The notes under the pieces: generated by a model
The model's database searches: none
Told to the model about the DNA's origin: nothing
Seen by the model: only the letters and a program-made list of their open reading frames with translations
Part shown: in pieces, positions 52,962 to 61,848 of the stretch
How the letters are laid out: every line of letters begins with the position of its first letter
Position numbering within the stretch: position 1 is the stretch's first letter
NCBI RefSeq assembly: GCF_965118125.1
Contig: NZ_OZ221287.1
Location: 2,976,001-3,040,000, forward strand
From: Pararobbsia alpina_A
GTDB taxonomy: Bacteria; Pseudomonadota; Gammaproteobacteria; Burkholderiales; Burkholderiaceae
Length of the DNA: 64,000 nt
Reading direction: 5' to 3'
Program-made: the position numbers and the translations under genes

Positions 52962-55900
52962 TTACCGGGCATCCGCCGCCGGTGCCGCGTCGCGCGCACG
53001 CGGCACCGTACGCGTGTCTCGTGCGTCGCGCACGCTTTCGTCCACGCTGCCGTCAATGCTCTCGCGAACGCCGTCGCCGTCGTCAGCGCCAGCGCGAACG
53101 CTTTCGCCTTCGCCAACACCCTCGCCAACGTTGTCGCCACCGGTTTCGTCTAGCTCATCGGCATCGATATCCATGTCCTTGCGCTCGCCGGCCGGCTGCT
53201 TCGGGCCCGGCCCGGGCACCCATCCCGACGGTCCGGCGACCGGGTCTTGCGTATCCACTTTCGCCTTGCGGTCGGGTGCTAGCTCGGACTCTCTTTCGGA
53301 ATCCCCCGAACTTCCCGCATCGGTACGACGGGCCTTTTGCACAAACGGCTCCGTCTCGACGAGGTCCTTGACGAAGAGGTCGCCCCGGATCCTCAATGCT
53401 CCAAGTTTGCGAGGATCGATCGCATAGACGTTGACATGACGGCTTCCCCCCAACACGGACCGAATATAAAACCCGCTGCCGAATGCGCGATGCAGCATGT
53501 CGTCGAAAGCCTCGAGCGAATTGAACGTCAGGATGCCGTAGTTCGGCTCGTAGAAGCGCACGGCAACCCTGAACGGCGAACGCGGCGCATATTCGACGCG
53601 GACCAGCAACGCGTGGCGATCCGTTTCGATCAGGTACGACGTCGCCGACCGTTCATTGAGCGCCTGGATTTCCGCCTGGTCTGAGGCGACGTCAGCGCGC
53701 GTCTCGCCCGCCTTGACCCGCTCGGCGGCTTGCTCTTCATGCCGTTCAATATCAAGCATCAGATCATCCATGGCCTCGTCGACGATGCCGCGTATCTGCT
53801 CCCAGTCGACGCCCTCCTGCAACGGCAGGATTTCGCGGCCCACGAGCGCACCGGGCGAGCGCGGTTGACGCACCGCAATCGACGCAAACGCCGCATAGAA
53901 CTCGCGCCGCTCGTCGCCAAGGGTGGCAAGCGCCTCGGGACTCTTCACGACCGCTTCAGGTTGCAGCCGTCTCACGCGAGCGATGAATGTCTCGACCGCC
54001 GCCTCGCCGCGATGCATCGCGACGCTCATGACAGCCACCAGCGAGTAGCAACACCCATCGAGCAGGCCATTGAACATCCTCGGCAGCTCGAATTGCGAGA
54101 ACGGAATCCGGCGCTGCGGACGCACGCCGGCAAACATCAACTGCAGCAAGACCTCGTCTCGCTGCAGTTGCTCCACTTCGGCGCGAGTGATGTGGAAGGC
54201 GATCTGCCCCCGGAGCCGTGCGCTGCCGCCGTCGGCGCGAAATAGCTCAACGAGCGTCTCCGGCGAGGCCGCGCCGAGATCCGGGCGCGCGCCACCGCGC
54301 GCATCGAAATAGCCTGCGAGATACGCGTCGAATTCGGGCCCCGTCACGATGCGGTGCCGAAACGCGTCGACGCGCGCCTCCCGCGCGTCGGCCACAAGAT
54401 CGTCGGCGATCCGGCTCAGCCGCCCGGCCTGGGCAGGCGTCAACGGCTCACGCTCGAGTCGTGCGGCGATATCGTCGAGCGTCATGTGCGCACTCAGCCC
54501 CTCCACCTGAACGTCGAGCGGATGCTCATATCCGCGGCGGATTTCGTTGCTGAAGCCATTGGCACGCCGATCCTCGATCACGGCATCGATACGGTCGAGC
54601 GCGTCGAGCTCGCGAAAGCGCGCATACACCGCGCCGCGTTCCTTGAGCGTCAGCTTCTCCCCGAGGAACAGCGCCGCCATTTCCACCGTCGAACCATGCG
54701 CGGTCGGCGGCAGTTCGATATGTGTCGCCTCGTTCATCCCTGCAAGAAACATTTCGTGCCCATTGCGCAAGTCTTCGACGGCGTCAGCAAACTCGGCTTC
54801 GAGAACGTCGAGCTCCTTTCGATGGTCCGTTATCCAGTGGTCGATCGCGCCAAGCATGGCGGGCTCATCGGCATAGCTTTGGGCAGCGTTCAGCAACCCT
54901 TCGATCTCCGTGTTGGAATCGATGACGACCGTGCGAGTGCCGGACTCCACTTCAATCACGATCTCGCGGTACTGCTCGTACCCCGTGCGGAGCGCGTCGG
55001 CTTCTCCGGGAATCATGCTTTCCTGCAACGTTTCGATACGGCGCGCGATACCGTTTGCCTGCGCTGACAGACGTTGCGCCAGTTGACCTATGCGCGGTAC
55101 CAGTGCGCCGCGCTGTGTGTCCGTCATGCGCCCATAGAGAAAATGCGAAATCATGTCCTCGAACGAGGCGTGCGCTGCAAGGCCCGGGATCGCAATCCGC
55201 TCCCAGCCCAGCTCGCCTGTCCACGCGCGCTGCCCCGAGCGCATCATGCGCTCGGCGGCCCGATGCGCTTGCGAGCGCACCATCCGTTCGGCCATTTCCA
55301 TCGCGCAGGCGCCTGCCTCGAACGGCGTGAGCCTCGCATTGAGCGCGAACGCGGCGAGCTGGTCGACACTGAGGTCGCGGCGATACCCGCGGATGCGCGC
55401 CACGTCTCCCCGCAACAGTCCGTGAAGGTACTCCGCGCTCGCTTCCGGGTCGCTGTCCACGAGCTTGCGGGTCGCCTCACCGTACGCTTGCATCAGGTCC
55501 CGCCAGCGACGCGCTTCGATGTATTGCCTCAGCACGCCGGCGCGATGCGGCGTCAACGTCCGATCGGTGACATATTGCTCGATCAGCGTCTCGAGGGGCT
55601 TGATCTCGGCGTGCTCCGGCAGCGCTGATGCATCGTACGTCTCCTCGTGCGCGTCGACGTAGACATCCTGTTCTGCACCTGTGCGCAATTCGGCATCGCG
55701 TGCCGCATAGCGCTCGGCCAGCGGCGGCGGATCGCCAGCGCCGATCAGACGGATCGCTTCCCAGCGATGCTTGCGTCCATTGAATTCGACAGGAATCGCG
55801 ATGCCCGCCTTTCCATCGGGCGGCACGATCCGCCAGCGCGTCGATCGATCGTCGAGCCCGACTTCGTAGGCCTTGTCGCCCAGTTTGATAAAGCCCGATC

Positions 55901-57449
55901 GGGCGCTGGTCTGTCGAATTTTTTCGGGGCCGAGTTGCTCGATCACATCCGCATCGCGGACCGCATATTCCTCCGGTATTTCTGTGATCTTCCATCCCTG
56001 CGCAGTGTGTTTGACCGGCAGGTCAGGCATCCGAGGCCTCGCGGGCGTCGAGGTGCCTTGTGAGAGGTAGGCTTTTTCCGTGCCTTCATGAATCTCGCGC
56101 AGACCATCGCCCGTCCATAACATCTTTTTTTCCCCGAGCTCCACGACGTTGTGTGCATTGCGATGCATCGTCATCAGCTCGATGCCTCGCACTATTTCCT
56201 CGCGCGTCATGGGCTCGCCGTTGTACATCTTGATCGTCATGCTCAGCAGTTGGCCGAACAGGGACTCGACCAGGCCCGCCCCGGTGGCCTGGAAAACGAG
56301 GTCGCACATCGTCGAGCCGATTTTTTCGAGCAGCGTCTCTTTGGATTCACATCGCAGGGCGTGATATTCACGCACCAGTGCCCCGCAGGGGCTTTGAAGA
56401 AACTCCGCAAGTTTCTCCGCGAGGCACTCGTAGGCAGTGCGCAGATGGGCGGGTTGTGCGGCGCCGCCGGGAAACTTGATGCGTCGCTGCGCAGCGCGAA
56501 CGTCAGGCCAATGCGTCGGCGAATCCGGATGCTCGCGAAACCCGAAGCCATCCGTAGGTGACGTCCCGGCATTACGTGAAACACGTCCAGACTTCAGCGG
56601 GTCCAGCCGCATCAGCATGTCGTCACGTAGCGATAATTCGATCTCGAGTGCAAATTGATCGTCCCGGACGATAGTGGCCCGTTGCACCTTGCGCATGTCC
56701 GTGTCGAATGTGACCTTGCAACGGCGGCTTGCGAGCTGCGCGAACGAATCCTGGGCCGGCCCCCATGACAGGCCTCTCGCCAGGAATTCGAGTTGCATCG
56801 CAACCGCACAGCGCTGTTTGATCAGAGACGCGACGATACGGTCGGCGAGCCGGGTCGCGTTGAACGCGCCGCCCGGTGCCCTTGCCGTAGCCGTCACAGC
56901 GGCGTTCACCGGTTCCTGCGCCGCGAGCGTTGTCGCCTGGGTCGTCCCGTCTACAGCCGGCCATCCAGCCCCGCGCACCGCCTGCACGCGAGCCTGTGCG
57001 TCGATCGTCGCGTTCGTCGCGTTCGGCGCAATCGGCGGGTCCTGAATCACAGGGTCGACCGCGTTGAACGTATCGGCAGGCCGGACGTTGCGCACGCTGC
57101 CCGGAATGCGAGCGGGTGCGTCAGACAGCGGGAACAGATACAGCGCCAGATTGGCGAATCGGGCGGTCAGGTTCCCCTCGAGCGGCCACCCGAATGGTTG
57201 AGACCGCGCGGTGATGTTATGAATATCGGAAAGCGAATCGACGAGTCGCCAGAAGCGTCGCGTCTCAGCGCGGTCCCGCCGACTCGCCTGTTCGTCAAGC
57301 CGGCGTTGCCGTTCCTGACGCTCCTTGCGCGTCAGAACGGGGCCGCGCTTGCCATGAGGCACTGGCGCACCGCGTCGCTGCGGATCGAAAGGATCGCGTG
57401 CTCGCGGTGGGGACGAAGGGGTGGGCGAAAGCTCGAGAATCGGTCTCAC
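52962..57449 (-). CDS. Giant repeat protein with putative C58-like cysteine protease domain
   Basis: Unrecognised protein of about 1,495 residues (1,507 from ATG 57485). GTG 57449 is preferred because GGAG lies 9 bases upstream; the ATG has no ribosome site. Numbered from the ATG: 14-75 Pro/Arg-rich, disordered; 220-480 helical; 498-580 a beta-rich module (SGFIKLGDKAYEVGLDD, then RWRIVPPDG); 629-1102 six clear helical repeats of about 70 residues, each with LT-x4-G; 1110-1340 a domain with Gly-Cys-Cys-Tyr-Ser (Cys1146), DRHALLVRV (His1291) and FYEPNYG (Glu1313), reminiscent of YopT/AvrPphB proteases; 1390-1507 an acidic disordered tail. No signal peptide or membrane helix. GC looks like the neighbours. 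A secreted effector or toxin is inferred, not shown. Confidence 0.7.
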   Translation of the reverse strand: MRPILELSPTPSSPPRARDPFDPQRRGAPVPHGKRGPVLTRKERQERQRRLDEQASRRDRAETRRFWRLVDSLSDIHNITARSQPFGWPLEGNLTARFANLALYLFPLSDAPARIPGSVRNVRPADTFNAVDPVIQDPPIAPNATNATIDAQARVQAVRGAGWPAVDGTTQATTLAAQEPVNAAVTATARAPGGAFNATRLADRIVASLIKQRCAVAMQLEFLARGLSWGPAQDSFAQLASRRCKVTFDTDMRKVQRATIVRDDQFALEIELSLRDDMLMRLDPLKSGRVSRNAGTSPTDGFGFREHPDSPTHWPDVRAAQRRIKFPGGAAQPAHLRTAYECLAEKLAEFLQSPCGALVREYHALRCESKETLLEKIGSTMCDLVFQATGAGLVESLFGQLLSMTIKMYNGEPMTREEIVRGIELMTMHRNAHNVVELGEKKMLWTGDGLREIHEGTEKAYLSQGTSTPARPRMPDLPVKHTAQGWKITEIPEEYAVRDADVIEQLGPEKIRQTSARSGFIKLGDKAYEVGLDDRSTRWRIVPPDGKAGIAIPVEFNGRKHRWEAIRLIGAGDPPPLAERYAARDAELRTGAEQDVYVDAHEETYDASALPEHAEIKPLETLIEQYVTDRTLTPHRAGVLRQYIEARRWRDLMQAYGEATRKLVDSDPEASAEYLHGLLRGDVARIRGYRRDLSVDQLAAFALNARLTPFEAGACAMEMAERMVRSQAHRAAERMMRSGQRAWTGELGWERIAIPGLAAHASFEDMISHFLYGRMTDTQRGALVPRIGQLAQRLSAQANGIARRIETLQESMIPGEADALRTGYEQYREIVIEVESGTRTVVIDSNTEIEGLLNAAQSYADEPAMLGAIDHWITDHRKELDVLEAEFADAVEDLRNGHEMFLAGMNEATHIELPPTAHGSTVEMAALFLGEKLTLKERGAVYARFRELDALDRIDAVIEDRRANGFSNEIRRGYEHPLDVQVEGLSAHMTLDDIAARLEREPLTPAQAGRLSRIADDLVADAREARVDAFRHRIVTGPEFDAYLAGYFDARGGARPDLGAASPETLVELFRADGGSARLRGQIAFHITRAEVEQLQRDEVLLQLMFAGVRPQRRIPFSQFELPRMFNGLLDGCCYSLVAVMSVAMHRGEAAVETFIARVRRLQPEAVVKSPEALATLGDERREFYAAFASIAVRQPRSPGALVGREILPLQEGVDWEQIRGIVDEAMDDLMLDIERHEEQAAERVKAGETRADVASDQAEIQALNERSATSYLIETDRHALLVRVEYAPRSPFRVAVRFYEPNYGILTFNSLEAFDDMLHRAFGSGFYIRSVLGGSRHVNVYAIDPRKLGALRIRGDLFVKDLVETEPFVQKARRTDAGSSGDSERESELAPDRKAKVDTQDPVAGPSGWVPGPGPKQPAGERKDMDIDADELDETGGDNVGEGVGEGESVRAGADDGDGVRESIDGSVDESVRDARDTRTVPRARDAAPAADAR

Positions 57450-57639
57450 GATGCCAGTCTCCGCAAAAACGTGTGAGACAAGCATCCGACGGTTCCGCGC
57501 CGCCGGCTTTCATATTCGCGTACTACCTGATGCTGGATACCAACCCGGACACGGGCGCCCACCTCGCAGCACGCGGCGTCACAACACTCAGCGACACGAA
57601 GAACAGCATCACGGAGTCGCTGTCATCCGGGTCTCGGGA

Positions 57640-58422
57640 TCATCGCGACGCGAGCCGCGGAAGCGCCGCGCCAACATTGTCGGAGGTATGTCGCGCGCAT
57701 TCGCCCACGTCGATGCCGCGCAGGGTCGCCAGCACTTCGCCAATGCGCGCCACCTGATCGGGTGTATTGCGTTGCTTGTAGCGCCACGACGGCGCGATAT
57801 CCGGCGCATCGGTCTCGAGCACGATCGTCTCGAGCGGCAGCTCCTGCGCAAGGCGCCGGATCTGCCGCGCACGCTCGAACGTCACGTTGCCACCGAAGCC
57901 CAGCTTGAATCCATGCGACACAAACGCATCGGCCTGCTGGAAGCTGCCGTTGAACGCATGGGCGATGCCGCGGCGTACATCGAAGCGGCGCAGGCCCTTG
58001 AGCACCTTGTCCTGAGACTTGCGCACATGGCAGATCGCCGGCAAATCGAACTCTCGCGCCAGACGCAACTGCGCTTCGTAAAACGCGGTCTGCCGCGCGT
58101 CGTCCAGTCCGGGAACGAAATAGTCGAGACCGATTTCGCCGATCCCGACAAACAACGGATCGTCGAGCGACGCTTCGATCTCCATGCGCAGCAGATCAAG
58201 ATCGCTCTCTTGTGCGTTCGGGGTAAAGAGCGGATGGATGCCGAGCGCATACGCACCGCCCGGCGTCCGGTGAGCGAGTTCGCGCACCCTCGCGAAGTTC
58301 ATGCGACCCACACTCGGAATCACGATCCGCGACACATCGGCCTTCGCGGCGTCATCGATCACGGCGTCGCGATCGGCATCGAATTCCGATGCGTCGAGAT
58401 GGCAGTGCGAATCGATCCACAT
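57640..58422 (-). CDS. tatD: TatD-family metal-dependent DNase
   Basis: TIM-barrel metallo-deoxyribonuclease. Metal ligands: MWIDSHCHLDASEF at the start, GEIGLDYF, ICHVRKSQDK, HAFNGSF and VLETDAPDIAP. 260 residues. ATG 58422 is used; the frame to 58467 belongs to lolD's region. It lies 4 bases after the lolD stop; the giant gene follows about 190 bases later (from its GTG). Confidence 0.94.
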   Translation of the reverse strand: MWIDSHCHLDASEFDADRDAVIDDAAKADVSRIVIPSVGRMNFARVRELAHRTPGGAYALGIHPLFTPNAQESDLDLLRMEIEASLDDPLFVGIGEIGLDYFVPGLDDARQTAFYEAQLRLAREFDLPAICHVRKSQDKVLKGLRRFDVRRGIAHAFNGSFQQADAFVSHGFKLGFGGNVTFERARQIRRLAQELPLETIVLETDAPDIAPSWRYKQRNTPDQVARIGEVLATLRGIDVGECARHTSDNVGAALPRLASR

Positions 58423-58426
58423 CGAT

Positions 58427-59182
58427 CTATACCGGCACGGACGGCTCTTCGACGAGCACGCCGTCACGCAGACGCAGCGTGCGATCGCATCGCGCCGCCA
58501 GCTCCGAGTCGTGCGTCACGATGATAAAGCTCGTCTGCAGCGTGTCGGAGAGTTCGAGCATGAGCTTGAAGACCGACTCGGCCGTTGCATGATCGAGATT
58601 GCCGGTGGGCTCATCCGCAAGCACACACGCGGGCTGCGTGACAAGCGCACGCGCGAGCGCGACACGCTGACGTTCACCGCCCGACAACTCGCCGGGCCGG
58701 TGCTTGGCGCGATGCGCGAGACCGACGCGCTCGAGCATCGCCGCAGCCGTTTTGCGCGCGGTGTCGCGCGGTTGCCGCCGAATCCACAGTGGCATGGCGA
58801 CGTTATCGAGCGCTGAAAACTCCGGCAGCAGGTGATGGAACTGATACACGAATCCGAGCGAACGATTGCGTTGCTCGGTGCGCTCCCTGTCCGACAGCGA
58901 CGTAAACGGCTTGCCGAGCAACGCGACGCTGCCGGCCGACGGCTCGTCGAGGCCGCCCAGCACGTGAAGCAGCGTGCTTTTGCCGGAGCCCGAGGCACCG
59001 ACGATCGCGACCTTCTCCCCGGCGTTGACCGTAATGGTTGCGCCGCGCAGCACCTCGACGGGTACCCGTCCCTGCATGAATGCCTTTGCGACGCCTTGCG
59101 CTTCGAGCACCGCGCGCGTCGGGGCGCGCGAGGAGATGGCCTGTTCAGACTGCATGACTTCGAGCTGATCCGGATTATTCAT
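58427..59182 (-). CDS. lolD: Lipoprotein-releasing ABC transporter ATP-binding protein
   Basis: ATPase of the LolCDE system that extracts lipoproteins from the inner membrane for LolA. Walker A VGASGSGKST, signature LSGGERQRVALARAL, Walker B VLADEPTGNLD, and switch His in IVTHDSELA. 251 residues from ATG 59182, which overlaps the lolC end by 8 bases (ATGAATAA), showing coupling. Confidence 0.95.
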   Translation of the reverse strand: MNNPDQLEVMQSEQAISSRAPTRAVLEAQGVAKAFMQGRVPVEVLRGATITVNAGEKVAIVGASGSGKSTLLHVLGGLDEPSAGSVALLGKPFTSLSDRERTEQRNRSLGFVYQFHHLLPEFSALDNVAMPLWIRRQPRDTARKTAAAMLERVGLAHRAKHRPGELSGGERQRVALARALVTQPACVLADEPTGNLDHATAESVFKLMLELSDTLQTSFIIVTHDSELAARCDRTLRLRDGVLVEEPSVPV

Positions 59183-60428
59183 AGCGCAGCGCCTCCGCCG
59201 GACGCACGCGCGAACCGCGCCAGCTCGGATACAGCGTCGCGACCGCCGACAGCGCAAACGCCATCAGGCCGATACGCACGACGTCGCCGAGTTCGAGATC
59301 CGACGGCAGCTCGTTGATAAAGTAAATCGATGGCGGCAGGAACTGCACACCCAGGGCATGCTCGATCATCGGCACGACCGTCGGGATGCTCGCCGCGAGT
59401 GCGCAACCCAACGCGACGCCGGTGGCCGTACCGATAAATCCGATCGTCACGCCCTGCACGAAGAAGATCTTCATGATCGAACGTTGCTGTGCACCGAGCG
59501 TGCGCAGAATCGCGATATCGGGCTGTTTGTCGGTCACGGTCATGACCAGCGACGACACCAGATTGAACGCCGCGACGGCAATGATCAGCGTGAGGATAAT
59601 GAACATCATGCGCTTTTCGATCTGCACGGCCGAGAACCACGTCTGGTTCTGCTTGGTCCAGTCGCGGATATACAAATCGCCCGACAGCGAATGAGAGAGT
59701 TCGATCGCCACCTGGGGCGCCTTCTGCATGTCGTGCAGCCGCAGGCGCACGCCGCTCGGCGCGGCGAGGCGGAACAGGGCCTGCGCATCGGCGATATCGA
59801 TCAACGCGAGCGAACTGTCGAACTCGTAGTGTCCCGATTCGAAGATGCCGACGACGGTGAACTGCTTGAGCCGCGGCAGCATGCCTGCCGGCGTCACACT
59901 GCCTTCGGGCGCGACCAGCGTGACCTTGTCGCCGACCATGACGCCCAGGCTTGCAGCGAGCTGGGTGCCGAGCACGATGCCGAACTGACCGGGCGCCAGG
60001 TCGCTGAGCTTGCCGGCGCGCATCTCCTTGGCGACGTCGGACACCTTCGATTCGAGCGCCGGATCGACGCCGCGAAGCGCGACGCCATTAACGGCGTCCT
60101 GACGCGTCAGCAGCGCCTGCGCCTCGACATACGGCGCGGCCGCCACGACCTCTTTATTCTGCAAGGACTCGCGCGCAGTCAGCTGCCAGTCGGGCATCGA
60201 GCCCGTCGGAGAAAAGATCTCGACGTGCGCCAGCACGGAGAGCATGCGGTCCCGGACATCGCGCTGAAAGCCGTTCATGACGGACAGCACGACGATCAGC
60301 GCCGCGACGCCCAGCGCGATGCCGCTCATCGAGACGAGCGCTATAAACGAAATAAAGCCGTTACCGGTGCTTTTTTTGCCGGCTCGCGTATAGCGCCAGC
60401 CGATCAGCCATTCGAATGGAAGTTTCAA
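59175..60428 (-). CDS. lolC: Lipoprotein-releasing ABC transporter permease (LolC/E type)
   Basis: Inner-membrane subunit of the lipoprotein-release system, 417 residues. One N-terminal membrane helix (ALVSMSGIALGVAALIVVLS), a large periplasmic domain, then three helices near the end (FVQGVTIGFIGTATGVALG among them). Opening KLPFEWLIGWRYTRAG is typical. The start is TTG at 60428 with AAGGAA 6-7 bases upstream; no ATG is available there. A single permease gene, as often in beta-proteobacteria, suggests it serves as both LolC and LolE. Confidence 0.92.
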   Translation of the reverse strand: MKLPFEWLIGWRYTRAGKKSTGNGFISFIALVSMSGIALGVAALIVVLSVMNGFQRDVRDRMLSVLAHVEIFSPTGSMPDWQLTARESLQNKEVVAAAPYVEAQALLTRQDAVNGVALRGVDPALESKVSDVAKEMRAGKLSDLAPGQFGIVLGTQLAASLGVMVGDKVTLVAPEGSVTPAGMLPRLKQFTVVGIFESGHYEFDSSLALIDIADAQALFRLAAPSGVRLRLHDMQKAPQVAIELSHSLSGDLYIRDWTKQNQTWFSAVQIEKRMMFIILTLIIAVAAFNLVSSLVMTVTDKQPDIAILRTLGAQQRSIMKIFFVQGVTIGFIGTATGVALGCALAASIPTVVPMIEHALGVQFLPPSIYFINELPSDLELGDVVRIGLMAFALSAVATLYPSWRGSRVRPAEALRYE

Positions 60429-60634
60429 GCGTTTCCTTACTGTTCTAGATCCGGTTCGACGACAGCGAACTCCACGCGGCACGAACGGGTCGCGAGGCTA
60501 TCTCCGTGATGCGCCGGGGGTCCCGTCCCGCGCCTCACATCGGGCCGGCTCGCTGTCTGTACCGCCGATCCGCCGGCCCCGATGCAGGGTCATGCCGACT
60601 CCGGCCGGAAAGTTTGCCATACAATTGCGCCCAA

Positions 60635-61795
60635 ATGCCTGCCCAACCTCTCCATCTCCTTGTTCCGTTCGCCCTCATTCCGGCCGCGGACGCACAGGTC
60701 GTGCTCTCGAAGCTCGACTATCCGGCGCTTGGCGCCCTGCTCGCGCGCGCCTCGCTCGTCGAACGGGCGACGGGTGAAGACTTCCAGCGCACGCTGCCGC
60801 ACGAACGATGGCTTGCGACTCGCTTTGGGGCCCTCGGTCCGACCGATGCACCGGCTCAAGGTTCAGCGCGGGCCGACGATGCGCCGCTCGCACCGTACAT
60901 GATGCTGGCCGATGGCGCCGATCCCGGTACATCCCGCTGGGCTGTGGTCGAGCCCGCGCATATCCAGATCGCCCACGATCACCTCGTGCTGATCGAGCCC
61001 GATTCACTCGGTCTGTCCGACGAAGAATGCGCGGCGTTGCTCGAAGCTGCACGCCCGTCATTCGATGCGATCGGCGTTCAGGTTCAGGCGCCCACGGTGC
61101 GACGCTGGTACGTATCGGGTGACGCACTCGGCGAACTCGTCGCGGCGCCGCCGTTACGAGCGGTCGGTCGCAGCATCGAGATCTGGCTGCCGCACGACGC
61201 CCGCACGGGCGACCGGTCGCGCGCCTGGATGAAGCTGCAAAACGAAGTGCAGATGAGCTGGTTCGAACACCCGGTCAACCGCGCACGCGAATCGCAGGGT
61301 CACGCCCCCGTCAACGGTCTCTGGCTCTATGCACAAGGCACGCGTGCGGGCCGGCTGGCGAGCCCGTTTGCCACGGTCCTGTCGCGCTCGCTGGCGACAA
61401 CGGGTCTTGCGCTCGCGTCGGGTGCACGCACCGGGACGCCGCCGGACACGTATGCGGGCCTTGCCACGTCGGTAGAACAGGCCACCGGGAAGTCGGCATC
61501 GTCGTCGATGTCTTCGACATCATCCGCGTCGTCAACTTCATCCGCGGCACTCGTCGAGCTCGACTCGCTCGCCACACCCTACGTCCAGCAAGACTGGTAC
61601 ACGTGGCACGAGACACTCGCACGTTACGAGCGCGACTGGTTCGCACCCGCGCTCGCGGCGCTGCGCGACGGCAGCCTGCGCGAACTGACGGTGACGCTGA
61701 CGGGCGACACCGGCGCAGCAAGCTTTGCGCTCACGCGCAATGCACTGCGCCTGTTCTGGCGACGCCGCCCGCTCGCGAGCGCCATCACCGAATAG
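60635..61795 (+). CDS. RpfE-type regulatory/phosphoglycerate mutase-like protein
   Basis: A 386-residue cytoplasmic protein beginning MPAQPLHLLVPFALIPAADA. I recognise the pattern as the RpfE-type (COG4255-like) proteins found next to recJ in Xanthomonas and Burkholderia; they are sometimes called phosphoglycerate mutase-related, but activity is unproven. The conserved parts include MMLADGADPGTSRWAVVEPA and WMKLQNEVQMSWFEHPVNRA. A Ser/Thr/Ala-only linker (about residues 288-306) splits the C-terminal part. ATG 60635 is chosen over upstream frames for homology; recJ follows after 53 bases. Confidence 0.75.
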   Translation: MPAQPLHLLVPFALIPAADAQVVLSKLDYPALGALLARASLVERATGEDFQRTLPHERWLATRFGALGPTDAPAQGSARADDAPLAPYMMLADGADPGTSRWAVVEPAHIQIAHDHLVLIEPDSLGLSDEECAALLEAARPSFDAIGVQVQAPTVRRWYVSGDALGELVAAPPLRAVGRSIEIWLPHDARTGDRSRAWMKLQNEVQMSWFEHPVNRARESQGHAPVNGLWLYAQGTRAGRLASPFATVLSRSLATTGLALASGARTGTPPDTYAGLATSVEQATGKSASSSMSSTSSASSTSSAALVELDSLATPYVQQDWYTWHETLARYERDWFAPALAALRDGSLRELTVTLTGDTGAASFALTRNALRLFWRRRPLASAITE

Positions 61796-61848
61796 CCGGC
61801 GAGACGCCCCGGACACATCGAATAACCCATCGAACTCTGAACTGAACC

